Origin: Luteimonas marina
Lineage (GTDB): Bacteria > Pseudomonadota > Gammaproteobacteria > Xanthomonadales > Xanthomonadaceae
NCBI RefSeq assembly: GCF_007859325.1
Contig: NZ_VOHK01000001.1
Span: 372,001-436,000, forward strand
Length of the DNA stretch: 64,000 nt
Direction of reading: 5' to 3'
In this document: one piece after another, positions 54,156-62,831 of the stretch
Layout: each line of letters starts with the position of its first letter
How positions within the stretch are numbered: the first letter of the stretch is position 1
The notes under the pieces: generated by a model
Told to the model about the DNA's origin: nothing
Databases searched by the model: none
Seen by the model: the letters and a program-made list of their open reading frames with translations, nothing else
Program-made: the position numbers and the translations under genes

Positions 54156-54947
54156 TCAAAGCTTCTCAAGACTCCATGCCGGCGAACGTTTGCCGAGGAA
54201 GGCCGACAGGCCTTCCTGTCCTTCGGGCGAGACGCGCAGTTTCGCGATCAGCGCGGCGTTGGCGTCGTCGAGCGCATCGCGGTCGGCCTGCGCGGCGACT
54301 TCGCGAACCAGCGCCTTCGCGGCGGACGCGGCCACCGGGCCGGCCTTGAGCAGCAGCCCGAGCTGGCGCTCGACCGCGGCGTCCAGCGCGTCGGCCGCGA
54401 CCACGTCGTGCAGCAGCCCGATGCGCAGCGCCTGCGCCGCATCGAAGATTTCCGCGGTGGCGAACCAGCGCCGCGCCTGCCGCGGCCCGATCGCGGCGAT
54501 CACGTAGGGCGAGATCACCGCCGGCAGCAGGCCCAGCTTGCTCTCGGTCAGGCCGAACTTCGCTTCCGGCACGCCGATGGCGATGTCGCAGCAGGCGACC
54601 AGGCCGACGCCGCCGCCGAACGCGGCGCCGTGCACGCGCGCGATGGTCGGCTTGGGCAGTTCGTCCAGGGTGCGCATGAGGCGGGCGAGGGCGAGGGCGT
54701 CCTCGCGGTTCTCGGCCTCGCTGGCGGCGGCCATGCCGCGCATCCAGTTCAGGTTGGCGCCGGCCGAGAACGAGGCGCCGGCGCCGCCCAGCACCACGGC
54801 GCGCACCGCGGCGTCGCCGGCGGCCTCGGCCAGCGCGTCGGTCAGGCGCGCGATCAGGTCCGCATCGAAGGCGTTGTGGAGGTCCGCCCGGTCGAGCGTC
54901 AGCCGCAGCACGGCCCCGGTTCGGTGGATCGACAGCGATTCCGGCAT
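54156..54947 (-). CDS. liuC: Enoyl-CoA hydratase/isomerase family protein, probable methylglutaconyl-CoA hydratase
   Basis: A 263-residue crotonase-fold enzyme. The oxyanion-hole segments GASFSAGANLNWMRGMAAAS and HGAAFGGGVGLVACCDIAIG, and KFGLTESKLGLLPAVISPYV with the catalytic Glu pair, are present. SEAENREDALALARLM and the neighbourhood (mccA, mvaB) favour LiuC/AtuE, which hydrates 3-methylglutaconyl-CoA to HMG-CoA in leucine degradation. ATG 54947 is chosen; the upstream extension has no support. The 3' end abuts the right inverted repeat of the DUF559 cassette. Confidence 0.88.
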   Translation of the reverse strand: MPESLSIHRTGAVLRLTLDRADLHNAFDADLIARLTDALAEAAGDAAVRAVVLGGAGASFSAGANLNWMRGMAAASEAENREDALALARLMRTLDELPKPTIARVHGAAFGGGVGLVACCDIAIGVPEAKFGLTESKLGLLPAVISPYVIAAIGPRQARRWFATAEIFDAAQALRIGLLHDVVAADALDAAVERQLGLLLKAGPVAASAAKALVREVAAQADRDALDDANAALIAKLRVSPEGQEGLSAFLGKRSPAWSLEKL

Positions 54948-55127
54948 GGTGTGCTCGGGAAGCCTGGCAGGGGCCGCATGATAGCCGCCGCGTTTGTCGG
55001 CAGTGGGCCACCGGGGCGGCGGATCGGAGTCACCGGTCGCCTGCTCCGGGTCGGGCATCCGCTCCGGCCAGCTTCGGTCCCTGTTCCCGGAAGGGGATGC
55101 ACGCACGACGCGCCGGGTGCGGTAAAC

Positions 55128-55156
55128 TTGATTGAGACACATTCTCATATGTATCC
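55128..55156 (+). promoter_or_regulatory. Fur-box-like promoter/operator of the FTR1 gene
   Basis: ATTGAGACACATTCTCAT (55131-55148) is a close match to the Fur box type TGAGAATNATTCTCA found in gammaproteobacteria, with arms TGAGA and TTCTCA. A -35-like TTGATT starts at 55128. The site ends 8 bases before the ATG of the iron permease gene. Confidence 0.7.
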
Positions 55157-57085
55157 ATGATCCCACGCCGCCTGCTGGCGACGCTGCTGCTCGGCGTCGC
55201 CCTGATCTGCACCCACGCTCATGCTTCCGAGGGCGAAGTCGCCACCACCTGGCGCCTGCTCGACTACATCGCCGTGGACTACCGCGAGGCGGTGGAAGGC
55301 GGCGAGGTCGTCAACCAGCTCGAATATGACGAGATGCTGGAGTTCTCGGCCACGGCGGCCGCCTCGATTGAGGCGCTGCCGCCGACGCCTGCGTCAGGCC
55401 AGCTGAAGCAGGATGCCGAAGCGCTGCAGCAGGCGATCGCGGCCAAGGCCTCGCCCGACCGGATCGCCGCGCAGGCGCGCGCGCTCGCGGCCTCGCTGGT
55501 GCAGGCGTACCCGATCCCGCTGATGCCGACCAGCCCGCCGCAGTACGCGCGCGGACAAGCGCTGTACGGGCAGCTGTGCGCCAGCTGCCACGGCGACACC
55601 GGCGGCGGCGATGGCGTGGCAAGCGCGGGCCTGGATCCGCCGCCGATCGATTTCACCGACCGCGAGCGCGCCGACGAACGCAGCGTGTTCGCGCTGTACC
55701 AGGTGATCGACCAGGGCCTGGAAGGCACCTCGATGGTCAGCTACAGCGGGCTGCCGGTCGAGGACCGCTGGGCCCTGGCCACCTACGTCGGCGCGATGGC
55801 CTATCCCGAATCCGGGGTCACGGCCGGCCGCGAGCGGCTGGAGCGCGATCCCGCGCTGCGGGCGAAGCTCGACTTCGAGCACTACATCGGCACCACGCCC
55901 GCGGACCTGGCGAAAGAGCTTGGATCGGCCGATGACGCCGCGGCGATCGTGGCCTACCTGCGCCGGCATCCGGACGCGGCGCAGGCGCAGGATCTCGACA
56001 CCGCGCTCGCCACCTCGCGCAGCCTGCTCAGGCAGGCCATGGCCGCCTACCGCGACGGCGACGCGAAACGGGCGAAGGACCTGGCGCTGTCGGCGTACCT
56101 GGACGGGTTCGAGCCGGTCGAGCCGCTGCTCGCCGCGCGCGACAACCCGCTGATGGTGAAGATCGAGGCGGCGATGGCGCGGGTGCGCTCGGGTATCGCG
56201 GGCAACGCCGATGCCGCGGTGCTGCAGGCCCAGGTCGACGAACTCGACGGACTGTTCGGCGAAGCCGAGCAGGTGCTGGCGCAGGACCGCACGTCTTCCG
56301 CCTCCAGCTTCATCGCCGCGTTCACCATCCTGCTGCGCGAGGGCCTGGAGGCGCTGCTGATCGTCGTGGCGATCATCGCGCTGCTGCGCAAGGCCGGCCG
56401 CACCGAGATGCTGCCGTGGGTCCACGGCGGCTGGCTGTCCGCGCTCGGCGCGGGCGTGCTGACGTGGGCGCTGGCGACATGGGTCATCACCATCAGCGGC
56501 GCGAGCCGCGAGCTGTCCGAAGGCTTCGGCTCGCTGCTGGCGGCGGTGGTCCTGGTCTGGGTCGGCATCTGGATGCACGGCAAGAGCCACGCCGATGCCT
56601 GGCAGCGCTACGTGCGCGACAAGCTCAGCCATGCCCTGGGCAAGACCTCGGGCATCTTCCTGCTCGGCCTGGTCTTCGTGGTCGTGTACCGCGAGGTCTT
56701 CGAGACGATCCTGTTCTTCGCCGCGATCTGGAACCAGGGCAGCCAGGGCAGCGTGATCGCCGGCGGCGTCGCGGCGTCGCTGGTGCTGGTGGCGATCGGC
56801 TGGGTGATGATGCGCTACAGCCGCCGCCTGCCGATCGGGCAGTTCTTCCGCTACAGCTCGCTGCTGATCGCGGCCCTGGCCGTGGTGCTGATCGGCAAGG
56901 CGGTGTCGGCGCTGCAGGAGGCCGGATACCTGCCGATCACCTGGATCGACGGCGGCCCGCGGGTGGAACTGCTCGGCCTGTATCCGACGGTCGAGGGCAT
57001 CGCCGCCCAGATCGTCATCGCCCTGGTGCTGGTGGTCGGCTTCGTGTTGTCCAATCGCTCGGCGCGCGCCGCGGCGACGAGCTGA
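55157..57085 (+). CDS. FTR1-family iron permease fused to cytochrome c domain
   Basis: A 642-residue protein. It has a signal peptide (MIPRRLLATLLLGVALICTH-type), a periplasmic helical part, and a class I cytochrome c domain near residues 130-215 with LCASCHGD (CxxCH) and axial-Met region EGTSMVSYSG. A C-terminal FTR1 permease follows with two RExxE motifs, LREGLEALLIV and YREVFETILFF, in seven helices. Such FTR1-cytochrome fusions import iron, coupling ferrous-iron oxidation to uptake. A Fur-box-like site precedes it; no Shine-Dalgarno is evident. Confidence 0.9.
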   Translation: MIPRRLLATLLLGVALICTHAHASEGEVATTWRLLDYIAVDYREAVEGGEVVNQLEYDEMLEFSATAAASIEALPPTPASGQLKQDAEALQQAIAAKASPDRIAAQARALAASLVQAYPIPLMPTSPPQYARGQALYGQLCASCHGDTGGGDGVASAGLDPPPIDFTDRERADERSVFALYQVIDQGLEGTSMVSYSGLPVEDRWALATYVGAMAYPESGVTAGRERLERDPALRAKLDFEHYIGTTPADLAKELGSADDAAAIVAYLRRHPDAAQAQDLDTALATSRSLLRQAMAAYRDGDAKRAKDLALSAYLDGFEPVEPLLAARDNPLMVKIEAAMARVRSGIAGNADAAVLQAQVDELDGLFGEAEQVLAQDRTSSASSFIAAFTILLREGLEALLIVVAIIALLRKAGRTEMLPWVHGGWLSALGAGVLTWALATWVITISGASRELSEGFGSLLAAVVLVWVGIWMHGKSHADAWQRYVRDKLSHALGKTSGIFLLGLVFVVVYREVFETILFFAAIWNQGSQGSVIAGGVAASLVLVAIGWVMMRYSRRLPIGQFFRYSSLLIAALAVVLIGKAVSALQEAGYLPITWIDGGPRVELLGLYPTVEGIAAQIVIALVLVVGFVLSNRSARAAATS

Positions 57086-57106
57086 TGGTGAGCGACTGGC
57101 GTCGCC

Positions 57107-57487
57107 CTAATGCCGCGTGCCGCGTTTGGCCGGCTTGCGCATGTCGTTGGTCGGGGTGACTTCGACCGAGAGGTTGAAGGTGCGTTCCTCGCCGGCCAGC
57201 ATCGCGCCGACGCCGACCACGTGGCGGGCAAGCTCGTTGCCCTCGTCGTCGCGCACGGTCAGCAGCACCGAGTATTCCCAGGCGCCGCCCTCGGAAGGGT
57301 GGCGGATCATGCCCTCGACCTGGAGCGCGGTCGTGCTCGCCGGCGCCGCGCCCGGGCCGGTGCGCGGCGTGTCGAAGCGCAGGTAGTGCTTGCACGAGGG
57401 GCAGATGCTCGCGCTTTCGAGGATCCTGGTCTTGCAGTGCGGGCAGGTGCGCGTGGCACCTGCCATGCCCGGCTTCGGCGTGCTCAC
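57107..57487 (-). CDS. Zinc-ribbon hypothetical protein
   Basis: A 126-residue protein with an N-terminal zinc ribbon, TCPHCKTRILESASICPSCK (two CxxC pairs 14 residues apart), followed by a beta-rich domain (AWEYSVLLTVRDDEGNELAR, GEERTFNLSVEVTPTNDMRK). I do not know its function. It starts 7 bases after the bactofilin stop and is probably co-transcribed with it, which suggests a cytoskeleton or envelope-associated role. Confidence 0.75.
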   Translation of the reverse strand: MSTPKPGMAGATRTCPHCKTRILESASICPSCKHYLRFDTPRTGPGAAPASTTALQVEGMIRHPSEGGAWEYSVLLTVRDDEGNELARHVVGVGAMLAGEERTFNLSVEVTPTNDMRKPAKRGTRH

Positions 57488-57494
57488 GTCGCGC

Positions 57495-58037
57495 TCAGGA
57501 CGCGAGTTCGCGCGGCTCCGCGGTCTCGCCCTTGCCGTTGGTCTTGCGCGGCGCCGCCGATTCCGAGGCGTCCCAGCCGCATTCGACGTGGCCGCGGATC
57601 TTGGAGCCGGCGGCGACCGTCAGCGAACCGGCCTTGACGTCGCCGGTCAATACCGCCGAGTCGAGCAGTTCGACCCGGGAAGCCGATTCGATGTTGCCGT
57701 CGAGCTCGCCGGCGACCACGACCTGCTTGGCCTTGACCCCGCCGTTGAGCCTGGCGCCGTTCTCGATGCGCAGGTTGCCCTGGACGTTGACGTCGCCCTT
57801 GAACTTGCCGGCGATGCGGACGTGGCCGCTGCCTTCGATCTTGCCTTCGATGGTCAGGTCGGAGGCGATCAGCGATTCCTTGGTCTCGACCTGCGCGGTG
57901 GCGCGCGGCGGGGCGACCTGGCCGGGGCTGAAGTCGGCCACGGCGGGCGTCTCGCGCGGCGGCGCGGCCGGCGGGGCGTCGGACGCGAAGGACGGGGCGT
58001 CCTTCTTGGCGGCGTTGTTCGAAGGGAAGATGGCCAT
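57495..58037 (-). CDS. Bactofilin-family cytoskeletal protein
   Basis: A 180-residue protein. The N-terminal 50 residues are proline/alanine-rich and disordered (DAPPAAPPRETPAV). The bactofilin core follows, a right-handed beta helix: SLIASDLTIEGKIEGSGHVR, IAGKFKGDVNVQGNLRIENG, KAKQVVVAGELDGNIESASR. A short charged tail ends it. Bactofilins polymerise without nucleotide and position envelope or stalk enzymes. ATG 58037 has GAGGAAA 11 bases upstream; 29 codons before it are open but unlikely. Confidence 0.9.
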   Translation of the reverse strand: MAIFPSNNAAKKDAPSFASDAPPAAPPRETPAVADFSPGQVAPPRATAQVETKESLIASDLTIEGKIEGSGHVRIAGKFKGDVNVQGNLRIENGARLNGGVKAKQVVVAGELDGNIESASRVELLDSAVLTGDVKAGSLTVAAGSKIRGHVECGWDASESAAPRKTNGKGETAEPRELAS

Positions 58038-58243
58038 GTCGCGTGATTTCCTCGAGGCTGGACAGGAGAACGGCCGGCGACCCGGCCGAAGGGGGACGTG
58101 AAGGCCTGAGCCTAGCACGTACACGCCACCTTCACGCTGTGACGCCGCTCACCAAATCCGTGTGCGGACAACGCCTTGGCGCATGTTGTTGACGAGGGAA
58201 TGACGCAGGGCGACGGCGGTGCGGCGCGGGTGCAGGAGCGGCT

Positions 58244-59563
58244 TCAGCCGTCCGTGCCGGTCGGCAGCCACGCCCGGTAGCGGCCGCTCGCATGCAGCAG
58301 GGCCATCAGGTAGAGCATGCCGTCGTAGTAGCGGTGCTCCCCGGCCGGCACCGGCCGCTCCCACAGTGCGCGCACGAAGTCCAGCCGGCGCGGATGATCG
58401 GCGGCCAGGCCGGCGACGGCGTTCATCGCCACCAGGCCCGTGGTCTGGCCGCCGCCGAGCGGTTCGCCTTCCAGCGTGTAGAGGCTGGCGTAGCCGTCCA
58501 TGCCCTGCGACTGGAAGAACGCCTGCAGGCGGTTGGACAGGTCCACCTGGCGCGGGTCGGCCCGCCACCACGACCAGTCCATCGACCAGTTCATCGCGCT
58601 GCGCCAGGCGTCGTAGCGGAAGTCGACCGCATCCGGCCGCCACGGCGCCGCCCACGGCGTCGCGTCGAAGTTGCCGTAGTCCGGCGTCAGCGCCGTGCGC
58701 GGATGCGCGGCGGCGACGAAGTAGTCGCGGCTGGCCTGCGCGGCTTCGCGCCAGAACGCACGGTCGACGTCAGGCCCCACTCGCGCCCAGACTTCGTAGA
58801 AGGCGGGCAGGTGGTAGGAGGCGTCGGTATGCGCGGCGTTCGCCACGTCCGGGGTGAAGCGGACCATCTTCGCGTCGCGGTCGAACAGGTTGACCGCGGT
58901 CATGGTGCCGCGGTTGGTCGCGCCGGTGATCTCCTGCCGGTGCAGCACGTCGGCGAGCAGGCGGTCGGCCTGCGCGCGGTAGCGGTAGATGCCGTCGCCG
59001 TCGCCCCAGCGCGCCGAGGCGAAGTAGAGCGCGGTGATGAAGTACTCCTCGCCGTCGGGCGCCGGCATCTCGTCGATCGCGGTGCCGTCCGTCCGCACCG
59101 ACCAGGCGAAGTAGCCGTGGGCCGGATGCGCCGGGTTGTCGTGGTACATGTGGGTTTTCGCCCAGTTCCAGATCGCGTCGAACTCGCGTTTCCGGTCCAG
59201 CTGCACCGCGATCATCATCCCGTAGGACATGCCCTCCGAACGCACGTCGTCGTTGTGGACGTCGTGGATGTAGGCGAGCGGACCGTGCTCGTTGCGGCCG
59301 GTTTCGTAGTACAGCGCCTGCTGCTCCGGGTCGCCGTGGAACAGCTGCTCGAAGGCGGCGTCGACCTTGGCCTGGACCTCGTCGGCGCCGTAGCCGGCCT
59401 CAGCGAACAGGTCGGGATACGCGCCGCTGGCGACTGCGCCGACCGACGCGGGCGTGGTCGCGTCCCCGGCCTCGGCCGCGGGTGCGGCATCGGCCTGGCC
59501 GCCGCGGCAGGAGGCCAGGAGCAGCAGGGCCAGCAGGGCGGGGATGCGGAGCGCAGGAGGCAT
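58244..59563 (-). CDS. GH8-family glycoside hydrolase, reducing-end xylose-releasing exo-oligoxylanase type
   Basis: A 439-residue lipoprotein. The lipobox is LLALLLLASC. The mature enzyme has YYETGRNEHGPLAYIHDVHN, DDVRSEGMSYGMMIAVQLDR (catalytic Glu in SEGMSYG), GYFAWSVRTDGTAIDEMPAP with catalytic Asp, EEYFITALYFAS and DFRYDAWRSAMNWSMDWSWW. These segments match Rex-type GH8 enzymes that trim xylo-oligosaccharides from the reducing end. It is probably periplasmic or surface-attached. No other xylan genes are in the window. Confidence 0.88.
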   Translation of the reverse strand: MPPALRIPALLALLLLASCRGGQADAAPAAEAGDATTPASVGAVASGAYPDLFAEAGYGADEVQAKVDAAFEQLFHGDPEQQALYYETGRNEHGPLAYIHDVHNDDVRSEGMSYGMMIAVQLDRKREFDAIWNWAKTHMYHDNPAHPAHGYFAWSVRTDGTAIDEMPAPDGEEYFITALYFASARWGDGDGIYRYRAQADRLLADVLHRQEITGATNRGTMTAVNLFDRDAKMVRFTPDVANAAHTDASYHLPAFYEVWARVGPDVDRAFWREAAQASRDYFVAAAHPRTALTPDYGNFDATPWAAPWRPDAVDFRYDAWRSAMNWSMDWSWWRADPRQVDLSNRLQAFFQSQGMDGYASLYTLEGEPLGGGQTTGLVAMNAVAGLAADHPRRLDFVRALWERPVPAGEHRYYDGMLYLMALLHASGRYRAWLPTGTDG

Positions 59564-59701
59564 GGGTCGTCGCGGCGGCCGGGAGGGCCCGCGACGTTAG
59601 CAGATGACGGACCACGCGGCTTCCGGCCGCCAGGGCAGGGCGTGGCCCGGGCGCACGACGGACGGCATCGCGGACGAGCGCGCCGCCGCCGGAAGCCGGG
59701 G

Positions 59702-59974
59702 TCAGAACTTCTCCGACAGCACCCGGCGGATCTCGGCCTCGATCGGTCCCTTCATGGCCGACAGCAGGAAACCGAGGCTGGCGGTGACGTGCAGTTGCTT
59801 CGGCTCCAGCGCGATCTTGCCGTCGACGCCCGAGCGCGCGAAATTCAGGGTGTCGCCGTCCCAGCCGTATTCGACGTCGAAGCGCTCGGCCAGCTTCTTC
59901 GCGACCTGTTCGACGGCCTTGCGGGCCTTGGCCATCGGCAGGGAATGCGCGTGGTGGATGTCGATGCCGGACAT
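59702..59974 (-). CDS. Polyhydroxyalkanoic acid system family (PHA_gran_rgn) protein
   Basis: A 90-residue protein with the family outline: IDIHHAHSLPMAKARKAVEQ, VAKKLAERFDVEYGWDGDTL, ASLGFLLSAMKGPIEAEIRR. Relatives are small regulators or structural proteins linked to PHA granules, but most genomes with them lack direct evidence, and no PHA synthase is nearby. The start is at ATG 59974. Divergent from the FHA gene with about 100 bases between. Confidence 0.85.
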   Translation of the reverse strand: MSGIDIHHAHSLPMAKARKAVEQVAKKLAERFDVEYGWDGDTLNFARSGVDGKIALEPKQLHVTASLGFLLSAMKGPIEAEIRRVLSEKF

Positions 59975-60080
59975 GGGGCGGTGTGCCTGCGTTTCGGGGA
60001 GGTCGACATTCTGCGACGGTCGGGCGGCATTCACCAAGTGCACCGGGTCGCCGCGCCCGCGCGTGCTAGATTGCCGCGCC

Positions 60081-60881
60081 ATGGATGCCGTCAGACTGCG
60101 ATTCGCCGACCAGGACAGGGACGATCGTCCGCTGTCGATCGGCGTGCACGGGATCGGCCGCCGCGCGCCGGGTGTCGTCGACCTGGTCGAAGGCGAGAGC
60201 GCGGTGCGGCTGTGCGTGGATCGCCGCGGGATGTGGCTGAACGTCGACGACGACGCGGCCGGCGTGCACGTCAACGGTCGCGAGGTGCGGCGGATGGCGA
60301 TGCTGCGCGTGGGCGATGCGATCTACGTCGACGGCGCCGAACTGCGGCTGGTGTCCTCGCACCCGGTGCGGGTGCCGCGCGGGCTCGACGCGGATCCCGT
60401 CGCCGACGACGCCCCCAACCTGCGCGTGGTCCTGCGCGGCGTCGGCGGGCGCTTCCACGGCCGCTGCTTCACCCTGGAGCAGCCGCGGCTGGTCGGACGC
60501 CATCCCGAGGCCGACATCCGCATCGACGATCCGTCCTTCGCCGACCGCCACGCGCGGCTCGAACTGGTGGGCGAGCAGGTCGTGCTGCGCGACCTCGGTT
60601 CGGCCGAGGGCAGCCTGGTCAACGGCGAGGCGGTGCGCGACGCCGTGCTGGAATCGGGCGACCAGGTTGTGTTCGACGGCCAGCATCGCTTCGTGGTCGA
60701 GGCGCCGCGGCGAAAGCCGCGCGGGCCGGAGGCGGATGCGCCGGCCGACGTGCCCCTGTCGAGGCAGGCACCGGTTGCGACGAGGGGCCGCGACCAGGTG
60801 TCGCGCCTGCCCTGGCTGCTGCTCGCGGCCGCGGGCATTGCAGCGCTGCTGGCGGCGCTGCTGCTGTTCGGATCAGGCTGA
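60081..60881 (+). CDS. FHA-domain protein with C-terminal membrane anchor
   Basis: A 266-residue protein. An N-terminal FHA-like beta sandwich (about 1-95; VNGREVRRMAMLRVGDAIYV) is followed by a clear FHA domain (about 115-205) with LVGRHPEADIRIDDPSFADRHARLE: the GR, S and H residues that bind phosphothreonine are present. After a linker, LPWLLLAAAGIAALLAALLL forms a C-terminal transmembrane helix. The partner kinase is not in the window. The 3' end overlaps convergent msrQ by 9 bases. Confidence 0.85.
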   Translation: MDAVRLRFADQDRDDRPLSIGVHGIGRRAPGVVDLVEGESAVRLCVDRRGMWLNVDDDAAGVHVNGREVRRMAMLRVGDAIYVDGAELRLVSSHPVRVPRGLDADPVADDAPNLRVVLRGVGGRFHGRCFTLEQPRLVGRHPEADIRIDDPSFADRHARLELVGEQVVLRDLGSAEGSLVNGEAVRDAVLESGDQVVFDGQHRFVVEAPRRKPRGPEADAPADVPLSRQAPVATRGRDQVSRLPWLLLAAAGIAALLAALLLFGSG

Positions 60882-61529
60882 GGACGCCGGCCTGCGCGCC
60901 GGGCGTTTCGACAGCCGCTTCCACGCGCGCCAGCCGAGCAGCAGGGCGAGGATCGCGGCGTAGAGCAGCGGCTCGCGATAGTCCGACTTCACGATCCACC
61001 AGAAGTGCAGCACCGCCAGGACCGCGATCGCGTACACCAGCGCGTGCAGGCGGCCCCAGACGCGCCCCAGCCGCCGCATCCAGCCCTGGGTCGAGGTCAG
61101 CGCCAGTGGCACCAGCAGCAGCCACGCGGCGAAGCCGACGGTGATGTAGGGGCGCTTGGCGATCTCCTCGAAGAGCTGCGCCCAGTAGCCGCGCAGGTCG
61201 AGGACGAGGTACGCGGCGAAGTGCAGGCTGGCGTAGGCGAAGGCGTACAGGCCGAGCATGCGCCGGAAGCGCAGCAGCACCGGCTGCACGCTCAGCTGCC
61301 GCAGCGGCGTGATCGCCAGCGTGAGCAGGAGCAGGCGCAGTGCCCAGGTGCCGAGTTCGTGCTCGATCGCGGCGACCGGGTCGGCGCCGAGCGCGTCGAT
61401 ATTGGTTTCGCTGAAGACTTGCCAGAACTTCCAGGCCAGGAGCGACAGTGGCGCCAGCGCGAGCGCGTGGACAATGGTTTTGGCGACGATGAGGGAGGCT
61501 GGCGTTTTCCGCGCGATGTGGCGATTCAT
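60873..61529 (-). CDS. msrQ: Heme-binding membrane subunit of the MsrPQ methionine sulfoxide reductase
   Basis: A 218-residue protein with about six membrane helices (LRLLLLTLAITPLRQL, LGLYAFAYASLHFAAYLVLD, VGFAAWLLLVPLALTSTQGW). The FRRMLGLYAF and RVWGRLHALVYAIAVLAVLH segments with conserved His are typical of MsrQ, which passes quinone-derived electrons to periplasmic MsrP. msrP lies 213 bases upstream on the same strand, separated by a REP pair. Confidence 0.93.
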   Translation of the reverse strand: MNRHIARKTPASLIVAKTIVHALALAPLSLLAWKFWQVFSETNIDALGADPVAAIEHELGTWALRLLLLTLAITPLRQLSVQPVLLRFRRMLGLYAFAYASLHFAAYLVLDLRGYWAQLFEEIAKRPYITVGFAAWLLLVPLALTSTQGWMRRLGRVWGRLHALVYAIAVLAVLHFWWIVKSDYREPLLYAAILALLLGWRAWKRLSKRPARRPASSA

Positions 61530-61575
61530 GGATGCCGCAGGAGTGGTTGATGGTTGGTAGTTGGTAGCTCGTACC

Positions 61576-61675
61576 CGTCATCCCGGCGAAAGCCGGGATC
61601 CATTTTGATCTTGCCTCCCGACATGGCTGCCAATCGAAAGCGGAAAATGGATCCCGGCTTTCGCCGGGATGACGG
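61576..61675. repeat. REP-like inverted repeat between msrP and msrQ
   Basis: CGTCATCCCGGCGAAAGCCGGGATCCATTTT and the inverse AAAATGGATCCCGGCTTTCGCCGGGATGACG flank about 38 bases. Same family as 46329-46432. Confidence 0.9.
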
Positions 61676-61741
61676 GCGGGAAAATGGGCGGGAGAAGTGT
61701 CACGAATCACCAACGGCCAACGAGCAACCCATCCACCCGCC

Positions 61742-62707
61742 TCAATACCACTTCTCCAGATCCATCCCCGCATACAGCCCCGCCACCTGCTCCCCATAGC
61801 CGTTGAACTTCTGCGTCGGGATGCGATCGGCGAACAGGCGGTTGCCGGTACCGGCGATGCGACGCTCGGTCTTCTGGCTCCAGCGCGGGTGGTCGACCTC
61901 GGGATTGACGTTGCTGTAGAAGCCGTATTCCTTCGGCTGCAGCTGGTGCCAGGCCGTCTTCGGCTGCTTCTCGGTGAAGCGGATCTCCACGATCGACTTG
62001 ATGCTCTTGAAGCCGTACTTCCACGGCACCACCAGCCGCAGCGGCGCGCCGTTCTGCTGCGGCAGCGGCTTGCCGTACAGGCCGGTGGCGAGGAAGGCCA
62101 GCGGATGCATCGCCTCGTCGATGCGCAGGCCCTCGCGGTAGGGCCAGTCGATCGAACGGAAGCGCAGGCCCGGCATCTGCGCGGGATCGGCGAGGGTGGT
62201 GAAGGCGACGTACTTTGCCTTCGAGGTCGGCTCGAAGCGCCTGAGCACGTCGGCCAGCGGCACGCCAAGCCACGGGATCACCATCGACCAGCCTTCGACG
62301 CAGCGCAGGCGATAGATGCGTTCCTCCGGCGCCAGGCCCTTGAGCAGGTCCTCGAACGAGAGATTGCCCGGCTTTGCGCACTCGCCGGACACGGCGATAT
62401 TCCACGGCGAGGTGCGCAAGGTCTTCTTCGCGCGCGCCGGATCGGCCTTGTCGGTGCCGAACTCGTAGAAGTTGTTGTAGCCGGTGACGTCCTCGAGCCG
62501 GGTCAGCGCTTCGTCGGTGCGGAAGCCGGACTTCGCCTGTTCGGGCGTCACCACCGTTTTCGAGGGCGGGACCTCGGCGTCCGCGCAGCCGGCCAGCGGC
62601 AGCAGCGTCGATGTCGCCAGCGCGCCGAGCAGGCGACGGCGGCCGCGATACACGGTTTCATCGGTAACCGCCGAGGAGGGAATGGCGAGCACGTTGCGCA
62701 GGGACAT
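61742..62707 (-). CDS. msrP: Protein-methionine-sulfoxide reductase catalytic subunit MsrP
   Basis: A 321-residue molybdoenzyme. It has an N-terminal twin-Arg-type export signal region ([20 protein letters not shown]). The sulfite-oxidase-fold core has [40 protein letters not shown] with the molybdenum-ligating Cys, and [20 protein letters not shown]. It repairs oxidised methionines in periplasmic proteins with electrons from MsrQ. ATG 62707 has AAGGAAA upstream. Gene order msrP-msrQ is standard. Confidence 0.94.
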   Translation of the reverse strand: MSLRNVLAIPSSAVTDETVYRGRRRLLGALATSTLLPLAGCADAEVPPSKTVVTPEQAKSGFRTDEALTRLEDVTGYNNFYEFGTDKADPARAKKTLRTSPWNIAVSGECAKPGNLSFEDLLKGLAPEERIYRLRCVEGWSMVIPWLGVPLADVLRRFEPTSKAKYVAFTTLADPAQMPGLRFRSIDWPYREGLRIDEAMHPLAFLATGLYGKPLPQQNGAPLRLVVPWKYGFKSIKSIVEIRFTEKQPKTAWHQLQPKEYGFYSNVNPEVDHPRWSQKTERRIAGTGNRLFADRIPTQKFNGYGEQVAGLYAGMDLEKWY

Positions 62708-62831
62708 GGGTCGTTTCCTTTGATACCGCGCATTGGAGCGTCGCAGGGCAGGAAAAGTTGCGCGACCGCGGGAAACCGTGGTGCGCTGCGGCATACTAAT
62801 GCGCTTCCTCCGTGTGATTGATGAAGCTCCG

